A stretch of 64,000 nt of DNA, taken from NCBI GenBank assembly GCA_035772735.1, contig JASDFA010000003.1, positions 61,190,501 through 61,254,500 on the forward strand, read 5' to 3'. This DNA comes from Datura wrightii. Lineage: Eukaryota; Streptophyta; Magnoliopsida; Solanales; Solanaceae. The notes beneath the pieces were generated by a model. It ran no database searches and was not told where the DNA came from. It saw nothing but the letters and a program-made list of their open reading frames with translations. Of this stretch, positions 32,051 through 43,581 are shown one piece after another (the first letter of the stretch is position 1; each line of letters opens with the position of its first letter). The translations under genes and the position numbers were made by a program.

Positions 32051-33726
32051 TGGGAGTAGTTAGGTGTTGGTTGTTGTTGTTATTAATGTCTCTGTTCTGT
32101 TGTTGTGCTTGGAAAAACTTGTGACCCTGTGATGTTTGTGTGTATGTCTGTATTGTAATTAATGTGAAGATGTTGTGTGCTGTTGAATGTTGTTAGCTGG
32201 TTTTGTAAATATTTTTGTTTTATCGAAATTATCTATTAAAATTTTTCGTGAACTTTTTTTATTTTTGGGTTTCTCGGCGTTTGTTTTCGGTTCTTTTACC
32301 GAGAATAGTCCCATTGAACCAAAGTCGTAATTAGTGACCGTTCCCTATGATGGATGGATGACGACCGTCTTAAGGGAAATGCAGTCGATAGGAGTAGATT
32401 TCTTTTGTTCTTTTTAATTTGTTTCTTTTGTTTGTTTGTATCCCAAGCGTGTCGTTACTTTATGGTTGCAAAATTCTGGTTGTGTGTTGTACATGATATT
32501 TAAAATGCAAAGGTGATTCGTATGAAAGCATGCAACTTTGTAAATATGTTGAGATACCTAGGCCATAGAGTTCGATTCGGTGTGATTGAGGCTTAATGTT
32601 TGAATTCTTGTAATTAGCTGATTGAAGAGTTTGTGAATATGTCTTGAGTTGAGCATGTACAATGAGTGTGTGGCGAGGTTTCGTATCTTCCATGCTATTG
32701 TGAAGTATCTAGAACTTGTCTGGAGTGTGTACGAAACGAAATGAAGGATGTGTATTGTAGGAAAGGATGTAGGCATTTCTTTGCTTTAACCGAAAGTTTT
32801 ATTTTCATTATCGTACCCACCTTGAATGTACATCCTAGTTAGCCCATTGAGCTTTTAGCCTATTTTTTTTCTCTTTTGTCAAAAAGGTGTAAACCGAGCT
32901 TAACCTCTTCTTTTCATTATCCGTGAATTTGATCCAAAACTCTTAAGCACTCAAGAAAAAAATAATTTTCCCACAGTGTCAAGGAGTGAGAATGGTGAAA
33001 AGAAAAGAAAAAGCAGAGTGATGAAAGGAAAGGAAAGGTCAAAGGTGCACTCGCTATAAATTAAATATAATGAAGACGTATAACAAATCTTTGTTATTAA
33101 GTCGAGTGTGCTTAAAGATATGGGAACAAAAATAAAAATAAAGACAGACTTCAAGAATGGGAGGATGAAGGAAGAAACAATGCCCATAAGGTTGATGGGA
33201 TGTATTGAAAAAGCGCTTAAGGAAGCTAGTTATTATTATTGGTTAGCCCAGTATTTGCTAGTTCCGTAGCTTACACTACAACCCGTTAAGTCCTACGTGA
33301 TCTTACATCATGCGTCCTTATATTAGTGGAGCAATACACCAAAGGAAAGCCTATGGTTCATGACATGATGCATGTGAATTCTTTTGGGAGAGAGAGCGAA
33401 ATCTTGTGTATATGCCCCTGCATGTAATGTCTTTGAGTTCATGTGATTAAAAAGGGGAAAATTCTCTTGTGTTGTGAGGGCACATGCTCGACGAGAGAAT
33501 GAAGTTCGTGTCGGATATCTTGATCAGCTGATTTGCATGAGTTTGCCAATATCGAGAGTCGATTCTTGAGTCTAGGAGGGCTTAATGTGTTGAAGGTCAT
33601 TGTATTGATAAGACTATGCATGTTTTCTTGATGATTTGCTATATTAAATAATCGGTATAACCGTAGATTGAATTGTCGAGCCAAAGTAGCCAGGATTGGG
33701 TGTCAATCGCATGAGGTGTAAGATTA
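32051..33726 (+). other. 3' untranslated region of A2 with conserved block 32264-32387
   Basis: Non-coding. The block 32264-32387 is almost identical to 22038-22160 of A1. Purine-rich tract at about 32980-33045. No open frame is conserved with A1 on either strand. Confidence 0.6.
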
Positions 33727-33760
33727 TTGTTCGGGGACGAACAAGGATTTAAGTGTGGGG
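33727..33760 (+). promoter_or_regulatory. Hairpin with GGGA loop and polypurine tract of A2
   Basis: TTGTTCG / CGAACAA (33727-33733, 33738-33744) around GGGA, then TTTAAGTGTGGGG (33748-33760), 4 nt before the 3' LTR at 33765. Confidence 0.75.
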
Positions 33761-33764
33761 TAAG

Positions 33765-34158
33765 TGATCTTGGCAAGATTTATATGCCCAAGTGATACTC
33801 AAATGTGTCATTTTGTCTTGTTTATCTATCGATGTTTGTACATTCTCATTTGAATTGTAATAAAATGTGAATTTATACTAACCAACATGATTAGCATGGT
33901 GTTTCAGGAAAAATATAATTTTACGAAGCTAAGATGCATGTCGGGAGAAATCGGGATTGGACTCGGAAGCTAGCAAGGAAAAAAAGCACAAGGAAAGCAC
34001 GAATTAAAGGGGCTCCGCGATGGAGCCGTGTCACGCTGCCATCGCGGATGCATTCTGCCTAGATGCTGAAATTATGCCAAATTCCAGTGAAGGTGCGCAT
34101 TGGGGCCGTGGCACGTTGGCCTAGCCCCGCGTTGCACGCCGTGCCACGTTGGGTTTTG
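33765..34158 (+). repeat. Truncated 3' LTR of A2 (LTR_E)
   Basis: It matches the first roughly 390 bp of LTR_D, then stops at CCGTGCCACGTTGGG, inside the second U3 hairpin. TATA box, R and U5 are missing. What follows is X1 sequence. Confidence 0.85.
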
Positions 34159-34535
34159 ACCACTGGCGGTTGAACAAGCATTTAGCTGCTGCCAAACTGC
34201 CAACCGCCAGTTGGGACGCCAGTCTGTACAACCCCTTTAGTATTTCTCCTACATTTTGCACTTTCGAATCCGCGTTTAGCCGATTCCAAACATGTACTTA
34301 CACCTCTTATTAAGCTCAAATCTTTCATTACATTTGTCTCCTCTCCTTCATATGCTAACTCATCAAATTTCATCTCAATCTTCATGTGTTTTTCTCTATT
34401 TCATGCTTTCTCTACTCATGTGAAGTACTTACAAAGAATCAAAGAGAAAGAGCATAAAATACACATAAACAACTCAAAAACTAGGCAAACAATCATGCTT
34501 AGGAGCCTAATAAGTTGGTAATTTCCAACTCATCA
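34159..34535 (-). repeat. LTR X1, part 3 (LTR start, minus)
   Basis: From about 34250 it matches X2 56510-56783 in order. On the minus strand the LTR starts TGATGAGTTGG at 34535. Together, 13120-13427, 24981-25491 and this part make one LTR split by A1 and A2. No gene. Confidence 0.75.
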
Positions 34536-35232
34536 AACCCCAAAACTTGAACCATTGCTTGTCCTCAAGTAATGCAATCCTTTACAGTTGAGAAATTGAA
34601 CAACATGCTATATATATAAATATGAGTTTTTGCATCAAGGGTCAATCAAAAAATTCTTTAACAAGAGGACATTGCTAAAGCTTAGAGCACTACGGTAGTT
34701 GTATACAAAATCCTCAAGCCTCAAGACAATCCAACATTATACGCCAACTCAAGAAAAAGAAAAGACTCAAACCATATTACAAAAGCTTCAATAGGTGACC
34801 ACAATCATTAAACATATCTTGATAGCATTCCTTCCATGAAAACACGGGGCATAGTTCATCAAAACAAGTTTAAAGAGCATCTCCAGTCATTGACAATTTA
34901 CATTAAAAGCTTGCCTTAAAGTTCGCTACCCTCTTTCCTTAATCATACCTCTCTTTTGAACACAATTTTAAGCATGTACCCTAAGGAAATGATGACACTC
35001 ACAGGAAGAGAGAATCCCACACACATTGTTTTTTGGCATTTCACACAAAGGGATTAAAAGATAAGACAAATGTGCTCACTCTCACAAAGAAATTCAAGTG
35101 CAAACAAATTGACCCATAGGCTTTCCTTTCATGTACCTCCCCACTAATATAGTGTTACTATACTCAAAATCAATTAGGAATTATGTGTAAAAATGAAGGC
35201 TAGGGGTAAGGGTAGGATAATTATTTGGCTTT
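34536..35232 (-). other. 3' internal end of Athila-type element P
   Basis: The minus strand reads into LTR X1. Just before it lie the hairpin ACTTG-AGGA-CAAGC (about 34556-34573) and a purine-rich AAGTTTTGGGG (about 34538-34548), the same hairpin-plus-purine layout as in A1/A2. The rest is untranslated DNA with no ORF. It is cut at 35232 by A3. Confidence 0.55.
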
Positions 35233-36770
35233 TGATGAGTTGGTAATTTACCAACTCATTAGGCTTTTAAGCATGAATTTTAGTCTAGTTTTCAAGATTT
35301 TTAGATGGATTTTATGCCCTTTTTGTCTTTTTGTGCATAGATATCTGATTTGGAGAAAATAGCAAGAAAGGGAGGAAAAATAAGGGAATTAGGTGACCGG
35401 TGCTTCACTGGAGAAGACTGGCAAAACGTCGGCCAAGAGCTGATGAACACTATCTCTGGGAATGATATTGATTGGCGAATGCGGACTTCAACTGATGACT
35501 CACCGATCCTTTCTCCAAGTGACACTTGAATATTATGGACCGAAGAGAAAAGAGTCAGCAGCACGTGGGTAGATACCAGAGAAACACCGAAGGAATTGCC
35601 TAAGGCTACTGAAACTCACTGGAGACAAAATTAATTAGAGATAGCGGTTCACGAAATGTAACTGGTGAACCGTCGATACTCCCGCAAGTGCTAGAATGCT
35701 GATCAGTGGTAAAAATGTCTAATATTAACAAAGAGATAGCTGGATACCCTACTTTTGGATATATTCTAGAGAGAAGTACTCTTTATTGAGGAGATCTCAA
35801 TTTTTTAGCTTTTAGAACATTCTCTTGTCAAAGAAGAAAGTAAGAATTTGATTGGTGGAAATTGAAAAGAATTGTTTTCTTTTTCTTCTTCTTCTTTCTC
35901 CATAGTAAGGTACTACTATTGTTGAAGACTTCTTGTTGAACTTAATTTTTCTACTCCTATCATTGAATTCAATGAGTTTATTGTTAAATATGCTTTTGAA
36001 TTTCTTGACTATGAGTAGCTAATCATTAACTAGAGGTGTGTGGTGATGAATTCTTAATTAGAGTGGGTAATTGTCGAGTCATACCAATATTGTTTAATTA
36101 GTGTAAATCTGTAAGATTCTCTCCAATCTATAATTGAAGATCCATTTTTGTTGATGTGGGTCTAATTGTTCTTACTTGATTTTTTCTTGCAAAAGAATAA
36201 TTGAGTATTGGGAGAGAATTTAATGGTGGACATGGATAAGAGATTGTGAAATTGGGCTGGAAATAGCCAAAATTACATTCTCACTCCTAATTAATAGATA
36301 ATAGCTAGAAATTAGTGCAGCTATTAATCCAAATCTGATAGGATTGAGTTTATGGTGTCTAGGGGTTTGAAAGAACTCTAACAAGAGGTATTTATGAGGC
36401 TGAAAAACATTAAATGCCCACTTTCCCGAGATTTTTTACACAAATTGTACTTATGAGATGACCTAGCATGACCTTATTTAGTTAGCGTATCATCTACATC
36501 ACACCTCTAGTCTTTCACATTCTTGTCAACAACCTTGTAATTTTGCTATCGTAGTTAGCCAAATTAGAAGTTATATTCTTTAGTAAATTTCATTTTCCCC
36601 CAACATGTTTATTTCCATGTTATCTCAAGTGGTGTAAGCTAAATTGAATTCTCAAATGACACTTGTATGTATCATTCACTAGTCCCTCTGAGATTTGACC
36701 CCGACATTCATTGGGATATTTGTCTTGATACAATGACCGTTTATGCTCTTTGTGTGAAGAGTATATTGTG
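35233..36770 (+). repeat. Element A3 5' LTR (LTR_F)
   Basis: It starts TGATGAGTTGG; bases 35236-35258 form a perfect palindrome (TGAGTTGGTAA, one centre base, TTACCAACTCA). U3 has an 8-bp inverted repeat CGGTTCAC / GTGAACCG at about 35644-35671. The 3' end is not exact: no clean CA is seen before the primer site at 36785. Confidence 0.75.
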
Positions 36771-36784
36771 GATATTATAAAAAA

Positions 36785-36802
36785 TGGCGTCGTTGCCAGG
36801 GA
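36785..36802 (+). other. Primer binding site of A3 (degenerate Asp tRNA)
   Basis: TGGCGTCGTTGCCAGGGA, two transitions from the Asp-tRNA complement. Confidence 0.75.
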
Positions 36803-36899
36803 CTAGCTCTTTATACTCTTGTGTTGATTGTTAATTTGAAGTAGTCTTGCATCATAAGTGTTGACATTAAGATTGTTGTTCTTGTTAGGGTAATGTCAT

Positions 36900-38260
36900 A
36901 TGAGTCATCATTCACAAGCAGGAGATAACTCAGTGGAGGATAATATGGAGCATGAGGAAGATAACCCAGTGATGTCCAAAGTGGAAGGATCTATTCACCT
37001 ACCACCTACGGTAGGGAATGTCGTGTTCCACGTCACAAGTACAATGCTACATTTGCTGCAAATGAAAGGACTATTTGGGGGAAAACCATATGAGGACGCA
37101 AATCGCCACTTGAGAAATTTCTTGGATATATGCCATCCTTTCAACATCACAAACATAAGTCAAGAGTTTATCAGGCTAAGGCTCTTCCCATTATCCCTAA
37201 CGGGAGAGGAGCTGATGTGGTTGGAGGAACTACCTCCTGGTTGTATTACATCTTGGCGAATTAATCGAATCATTTTTGGATCGTTTCTTCCCTCTATCGA
37301 AAATGTTGCAGTCGAGGGATGACATCACAAACTTCAAGCAAGAGCCGGGAGAGTCATTGCATGAACATGGCTACGGTTCAAAAAGTAGGTCTCTCTTTGT
37401 CCCAACCATGGCCTCCCTGATAAAATGCTTCTATTTTTACCGAGTTCTTGACTCCATCAACAAATTCGTTGCCAACAACTTAGCCAGAGGGTCTATTATG
37501 GATCAAACATATGGGTTGGCTAAATCCCACTTGGACAGAATGACAAAAACAAATAAGGCTTGGCACATAAGAGAGACAAACGTATCTACACATGACATTA
37601 GTTATAGTGCATTGGCAGTTGAGTTGCGGAAAAGAGATGAAGAACGAGATGAAAATCTTGCTAAAATGATGACACAACTGGAACTAATGACCAACCATGT
37701 GATGGGGACAGGGCCTAAGGTGGTGAATGTTGTAGGTATGCAAGGTCTATTGCAATTTGAAGGAGAATCGTCGCCACCGAGGTACGATGAGGAATGCCAA
37801 TACATGGGAAATCAGATGGGAGGTCCTTGACCTAGGTTTCAAGGGACCAATCAAGGTCCTTGGTGCCTAAGGGAAGAGAACCAAGGTTGGAGAAACCGTG
37901 ATGCACATGGATGGCTAGAAAGAAATGAAAGATGGGGCAATAGAGAGCAAAATCGAGACGGAGACCATTACCACCGAAGTTCAAACCGATATGTTCCCCC
38001 TCCAAAATCTGAAAACATCCAAAAGTCAGCCAGGTGTGAGCAATGCAGATAGCTCAAAAATTGAAGAGATGTTAGCAATAGTCCTCAAGAAAGTGGAATC
38101 AACCGATAACGGGGTCAAGGAATTGAAAGGGGAGGTGCCTAACCTTGCCCAGATGGTGAGCTCTGACTTAACCTCCATTAAGCATTTGGAAGATCAAATG
38201 AACAACTTGTCCACTCGAATGAAGGGAACGCTCCTAAGTGGTACAATGCCAAACCCGTAA
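36900..38260 (+). pseudogene. Element A3 gag
   Basis: ATG 36900 (MSHHSQAGDN). The capsid region is recognisable (NRHLRNFLDICHPF, RLRLFPLSLTGEELMWL), then a frameshift near 37280-37320 into DDITNFKQEPGESLHE and LAVELRKRDEERDENLAKMMTQLE. A second break lies between 37830 (stop after QMGGP) and 37925, and TAA 38258-38260 ends the last piece. No knuckle is visible. Confidence 0.8.
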
Positions 38261-38275
38261 AAAGATAGTCAATGC

Positions 38276-39106
38276 ATGGCTATTGTTACTAGGAGTGGTA
38301 AACTGGTTGGAGATGCGAGAGTGAAGCCCAAGGAGGTTATTGATCCCAAATATAATGAGGAAAATGAAGTTGACGAGATGCCAAAAACACAAAAGAGTGG
38401 TGGAAAGAGTGAAGATGAAAGTGAGGGGAAGGATGATGAAGTTCCCTCATATGTTGATGAAGATGAGGTAGGAATGAAGGCCTCAAATGATGATAGAGTT
38501 GAAAAAAGAGCTCCACCCCCTTATTCACAATAGTTTGATAAGAAAAAAAAGGATGATCAGTTCAGCAAATTCATCGACATGTTGAGCAAATTTTCTATTA
38601 ATATACCATTAGTGGATGCCCATCTTCAAATGCATGGATATGCCAAATTCATGAAGGAGTTGTTGAAAAAGAAGAAGGTGGTTGATGTAGGTAGTGGGGA
38701 GACGATGCACCATTATAGTGCGATGATGATGAGAAATGTTGCCCCCATGCGGGAAGACCCAGGAGCTTTCACAATCCCTTGTAAAATTGGGATATGTGTG
38801 TTTAAGAAAGCTCTATGCGATCTGGGAGCAAGCATAAATCTAATGCCCCTCATCATTTTCAAGAAGTTGGGACTTGGAAGCACCAAACCCACATCAATGA
38901 GGTTGCCAATAGCGGATCATTCCATAAAGAAGCCTGTGGGAGTATTAGAAGATGTATTGGTGAGGGTGGATAAACTCATTTTACCAGCTGATTTCATAGT
39001 ACTTGATTGTGAAATGGATGTTGAAGTGCCAATAACTTTGGGGAGACCATTGCTCGCCACAGGTAGAGCTTTGGTTGATGTGGATCTAAGAGAGCTCAAG
39101 TTCTAA
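38276..39106 (+). pseudogene. Element A3 gag C-terminus and protease
   Basis: Same frame as the preceding piece (stop 38258-38260) and again interrupted near 38531. An acidic linker and a PPPYSQ motif come first. Then the domain that precedes Athila protease follows (FSINIPLVDAHLQMHGYAKFMKELL), and the retropepsin with CDLGASINLMP (about 38815) and ITLGRPLLATG (about 39032). It ends at TAA 39104-39106, and no RT follows. Confidence 0.85.
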
Positions 39107-39271
39107 GTCGAAAGTGAAGAAGTCACCTTCAAGGTGTGTCCATCAACGGAAACTCCTAATGAATGTAAGGTGATCGGAGTATTGCATGTAGGGAATGAGG
39201 AGACCAGAGTGAGATGGAGAAGGCTGAGTCGGAGGATGATCCTTCGAAGAAAGACTACTAAATGAGATCTA

Positions 39272-39320
39272 CGTCGTGCCACGACATTAACTAAGGCGCT
39301 TCTTGGGAGGCAACCCAAGG
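39272..39320 (+). promoter_or_regulatory. Double hairpin after protease (A3)
   Basis: Hairpin 1 is GTCGT / ACGAC (39273-39277, 39281-39285) around GCC. Hairpin 2 is CTTGGG / CCCAAG (39302-39307, 39314-39319) around AGGCAA. Two stem pairs are changed on both sides relative to A1 while the loop is identical. Confidence 0.7.
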
Positions 39321-39737
39321 GTTTTAGTTGATTTATTTTATGTCACTATTGTTTTTGATTTTGTAGGACCATTGAAGTGAGAAGTAAGGAGAAAATTCAC
39401 AAAAAGACAAGGAAGGCAATCTACTAGATCGGCGAATCGCCGATGTAATGCTAATCGAGGCACGAGTCTGGTTTCAGAATCTGAATTAAAGATGGACCCA
39501 CTTGGCCCCAAATACCTACTTGAGTGCCCTAATCTGAATTTTATTCCCTTAGGTTCCGCTTTTACCTTTTCCCACAACCCTTTTTGTCTTCCCAATACCC
39601 CAATTTTCCACTTTCCCGCATTTTACTCTTTCCCACCTTTCCACTTCCCATAAACATATTAATTCACCATTACTATCACACCTTCTCTTCAACAACCCAC
39701 ATTCTCACCTGCTCACCTATAAAACCCCTCACTCTTT
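39321..39737 (+). other. Internal non-coding region of A3
   Basis: A near-perfect palindrome, ATCGGCGA / TCGCCGAT, lies at 39428-39444. A C/T-rich tract runs 39545-39735, as in A2 29920-30015. No gene; the region ends at element Q. Confidence 0.5.
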
Positions 39738-41960
39738 TCATGCCCCGAGTCTACACCTTGGATGGAACACGGTACTTGGAGTCACACGTAAGCCCAACCC
39801 CTGGTCTCTCATAACACTGGCATTCTGAGTAAACATATATAGCAGAAGCTTTAAAGTAGAATATAAAAAATTTATGAGAATAAAGCGAAATCATAAAGTT
39901 TAAAAGCATCTGAACAAAATTGAAAGTCTGACACCACGTCTGTGTCTGAAAGCCACTACAACTAATGAGTTGCTGGGAAAAGCCCTCAGCTAACTCTAAG
40001 TATAGATAAAAGAAAATAGAACTGAATGAAATGATCTTCGTCCTTAAAGGATGAGGACTCACCACTGGTGTAGCTGGAATCATCTGAGAGTGATCTACTA
40101 AAGAAGTTGTGACTTAGATCTTGCAGCTATATCATAAAATGATACAACATAAAAGGTATGCATCAGTATTTTGAATGTACTGAGTAAGCAGGAGAAAACA
40201 TAATACTGGATATAAATAACTGAACTGAAATGACATGCAATGACCAACTGATATATTGAACTGGAATAACTGAAATACACTGAGATGGTCAAGATGACCC
40301 TGTCTAATGGTCAAGGACATGCCCTAAATCTGAGATTTCTGAGTCTGAACTAATGGTGTTGAACTGAGCAAACTGAAACTGAAATGACTAGTCTAAGACT
40401 GAACTAAACTGACAAGTGGGAGAGTCTATAACCGACATGTAACCACGGGAGCTAGACGTGGAGTTCGATGTATATACCCCATCGGTAGAGCGCAATATAC
40501 CTTGCCAAGGTATAAAGTCATGAACTGGGTGATAACAAGTCTGGGGCTATGAGGCCAATATAAATATATCCTACGGTGGTAATGTATTTCTGAGAACCTG
40601 GGTGTGATGGAACACCGGCCCGCTCGGTGCTAAGTCCTACTCCCACTAGATAGTCCTAGACTTAGTACTAAGCTGTTAACTCAAAATTGGGGCCCAAGAC
40701 TAGTCCGGAGTACCTATCTAGAAGCACCCTGACTGTCTTATAGGACCGAATTCAGTAACTGGGTTCTATGACTGGACAGAGCTACTTATCTGGAAGCATC
40801 ATAATCGTCTAAAGAACAAATTGTAATCTGAAGTTGGGGTCCTAAGGATGGTCAAAGCTACTTATCTAAAAGTGTCATAACCGCCTAAAGAACCACTAAA
40901 ATCTAACACTGTGTCTAATTCTGACAACTGGGAGGCACTACTGACACCTCGAGAATTTATGTAGTCAAACTGATCAGCTGACATTTCTGACTAACACCGA
41001 GCATTCTAACATTTTAACTGAAACTGAACTGATATAAATAGGACTGATCTTTCAATACAAACTAAAAATATGGGAACCCTAAACACTAATAGAATCAAGC
41101 AATTTCAATAATTGAACAATTATGCAAAACTCTAATTTTCCTACATTTAAGAGCTAGGGCTAGATTTTACTTTACAGGAATAAGAAACAACATAGTCACA
41201 AACTGGTGGAAAAATATCTACAATTGACGTAAACAATATTCCACATGAATTAAATGAAGTCTGACATGTAGTTTCTTCATATTCAAAAGTTTCAAGGCTA
41301 GAAAGATAGAGAAGACATGGAGGATTTTTGGGGACACAAGAGAAGAACTATTCCCTTGTTGAATTCCCACATACCTGGCTTAGAATTTTTGGAGAAGATC
41401 CCTGAGAAAATTCTGAGAAGACAATCTCTTCCCTAGCTTCTGCTCTGAACTTCCTGACTATTTCACGCTTAAACTTTGAGGGGAAGAGTGAAATGAAGGG
41501 GAAAAGGTCATTCTACCCCTTTAACTCCCTCCTAAATAAGCCTAAAACGATGGGGTTTAAGCATTAAAAAGGTGGGAAATTACCAACATACCCCAGGAAG
41601 AAAGAACTAAAAACTGGCCGACACGGACCAAAGGGCCTCAAAATGGGTCGTTGGTCGAAACCATGACCCGTTGGAACCCACCGTTGGTTCTCGGTATAGA
41701 AACCAAGCTCACTGCAAAGTGACCACGACTTGTTGGAACCATAGACGGGTCGTTGGTATCTCTCGTTTTTACAGGTAAGGAAACTGGGCCCTAAGACAAT
41801 GGTCAATACAACGACTCGTTGGTAGAACCAACGAGTCGTCGCATCGACTCATGGTCTACACTGTAAGGGCCTGAGATTGGGTGATGGGTTGTAGCAACGA
41901 CTCATTGGTGGGAACCACGAGCCGTTAGTTCCCCTCATTTCCTCAGGGAAGAGTTCGATA
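39738..41960 (-). repeat. Element Q 3' LTR
   Basis: The right part of the LTR (minus end at 39738, ...CTCGGGGCATGA) aligns by reverse complement with the ends of S LTR1 and LTR2. U3 at about 41600-41950 has ACGACCCGTTGG-type words. The LTR start (expected TGTAATGCCCC) and polypurine tract are not recognisable, so the 41960 boundary is approximate. Confidence 0.7.
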
Positions 41961-42109
41961 GGATTCTGAACTTGGGATCCAACAGATGATAGATGCAACT
42001 TAACCGTACTAACAGAGTAGATGCAACTCAAATGCACAAAGAAAATCTAAATAAAGATGATGAGTATGGAACTGAACAGAGTACTAAAAAGAAATTTAGT
42101 ACCTAATAC

Positions 42110-42415
42110 CAGAACTAAATCGGAAGGGAATAAGTGTGGGTATCTACCCATTGTATCTTCTTCGGCTTCCCTTGTAGCTCCTTCTACATACTGATTTCTC
42201 CATAAGACTTTGACTAAAGCTACTTCCTTGTTCCTCAACTTATGAACCTGTCGGTTAAGGATCAGAACTGGGACCTCTTCGTAAGAGAGACTATTCTCAC
42301 TCCCACACTATCTAATGGCACAACTGAAGTTGGATCGCCGATGCACTCTTAAATAGTGACACATGGAATACTGGGTGCATAGATGTCAATTCCGAAGGTA
42401 ATTCCATCTCATAGG
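42110..42415 (-). pseudogene. Element Q chromodomain region
   Basis: The minus strand has KLRNKEVALVKVLWRNQYVEG and ATREAEEDTM (42240-42150), the C-terminal chromodomain of Tekay/Del integrases, thought to guide insertion to heterochromatin. It lies out of frame with the integrase before it; the short stretch between has further breaks. Confidence 0.75.
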
Positions 42416-43570
42416 CTACCTTGCAATTCGCTTCAGAATTTTGTAGGGTCCAAAATTTCTTGGACTGAGCTTTCCTTTCTTCCCAAATCTCATCACTCCC
42501 TTCATGGGTGAAAATTTTAGATAAATCCAGTCATCCACTACAAACTCCAATTCTCTTCTCGTTATATCGACATGAGATTTCTGATGGCTCTGAGCTGTTT
42601 TCAATCTTTCTCTAATGAGTTGTACTTTTTGTATAGCTTCATGAACTGAGTCTGGCCCGATTAAAGTAGCTTCATAAACCTCAAACCATCCAATAGGAGA
42701 TTTGCACCTTCTACCATACAATGCCTCAAAGGGTGCCATCTGGATACTGGAGTGGTAGCTGTTATTGTATGCAAAATCGATGAGAGGCAAGTGATAATCC
42801 CAACTACCATTGAAATCAATCAGACATTCCCTCACCATATCTTCAAGGGTTTGAATAGTTCACTCAGCTTGTCCATCTATCTACGGGTGAAAAGCTTTGT
42901 TGAGCTTGACCTAGGTACAAAGTCCATTCTGAAAGGACTTCCAGAAGTGAGAGGCGAACTGGCTACCTCTGTCTGAGATAATGGACAAGGGCACCCCATG
43001 AAGTCTAACCAACTCCAGGATATAAACCCTAGCATAGTCATTAGTTGAATCTGTAGTTTTAACTAGGAGGAAGTGTGTTGACTTAGTCATCCGGTCTACT
43101 ATCACCCAAATTGAGTCATGCTGCCAATGAGTCCGAGGTAGACCCATAATAAAATCCATATTTACTTCTTCCCACTTCCATGTGGGTATGCTGATATCTT
43201 GAGTCATACCTCCCGGTCTCTAGTGTTCTACTTTGACTTGCTGGCAGTTCGGGCACTAGGTACAAATTTAGCAATGTCTCCCTTCATGCCGTTCCACTAG
43301 TAAATATCCCGTAAAGCATGGTACATCTTAGTAGCACTAGGGTGGATGGAATATCTCAAACTGTGTGCTTCAGCCAGTATTTGCTGTCTCAAATCACTCA
43401 CATCTAGTACGCACAATCTACCCTGGTAGTGAAGTACACCATCTCCCCCTTGGGAAAAGGCCTCCACTTCTTTTCTGTGAATCGCCTGCTTCAATTTGAG
43501 TAGTATAGGATCTTCAACCTGCCTTGACTTAACCTCAACTACCAACGAGGAATCTGATCCACTCTGCACA
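42416..43570 (-). pseudogene. Element Q integrase
   Basis: In order: the N-terminal zinc-binding part (AHSLRYSIHPSATKMYHALRDIY, 43390-43300), the catalytic core (MDFIMGLP ... VIVDRMTKSTHFL ... IISDRGSQF, 43160-42950) with two Asp of the DDE triad, then LIDFNGSWDYHLPLIDFAYNNSYHSSI and the GRRCKSPIGW region (42838-42700) and the GKLSPRNFGPYKIL C-terminus. Breaks lie near 43290 (stop), 43210 and 42900-42840. Confidence 0.85.
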
Positions 43571-43581
43571 ACTACTCCACT

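Larger units (their letters stand above)
25492..34158 (+). mobile_element. Element A2: Athila-type retrotransposon without pol
   Basis: LTR_D, Asp-tRNA primer site, gag-protease, double hairpin, inverted-repeat block, third ORF, untranslated region, polypurine tract and a truncated 3' LTR (LTR_E). It is the same family as A1 but clearly diverged from it, and has no internal complete LTR and no 237-codon ORF. RT, RNase H and integrase are absent. It sits inside X1, which resumes after 34158. Confidence 0.85.
35233..39737 (+). mobile_element. Element A3: Athila-type retrotransposon, 5' half
   Basis: LTR_F, an Asp-type primer site with two changes, broken gag-protease and the double hairpin, then non-coding DNA up to 39737 where chromovirus Q begins. 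The rest of the element is not in the window. Its LTR start (TGATGAGTTGG) is related to X1/X2 and not to A1/A2. Confidence 0.8.

Noticed and set aside
25487..34163. Target-site duplication for A2
   Set aside because: LTR_E is truncated, so the right-hand duplication is lost; GTGAC on the left has no partner to test.
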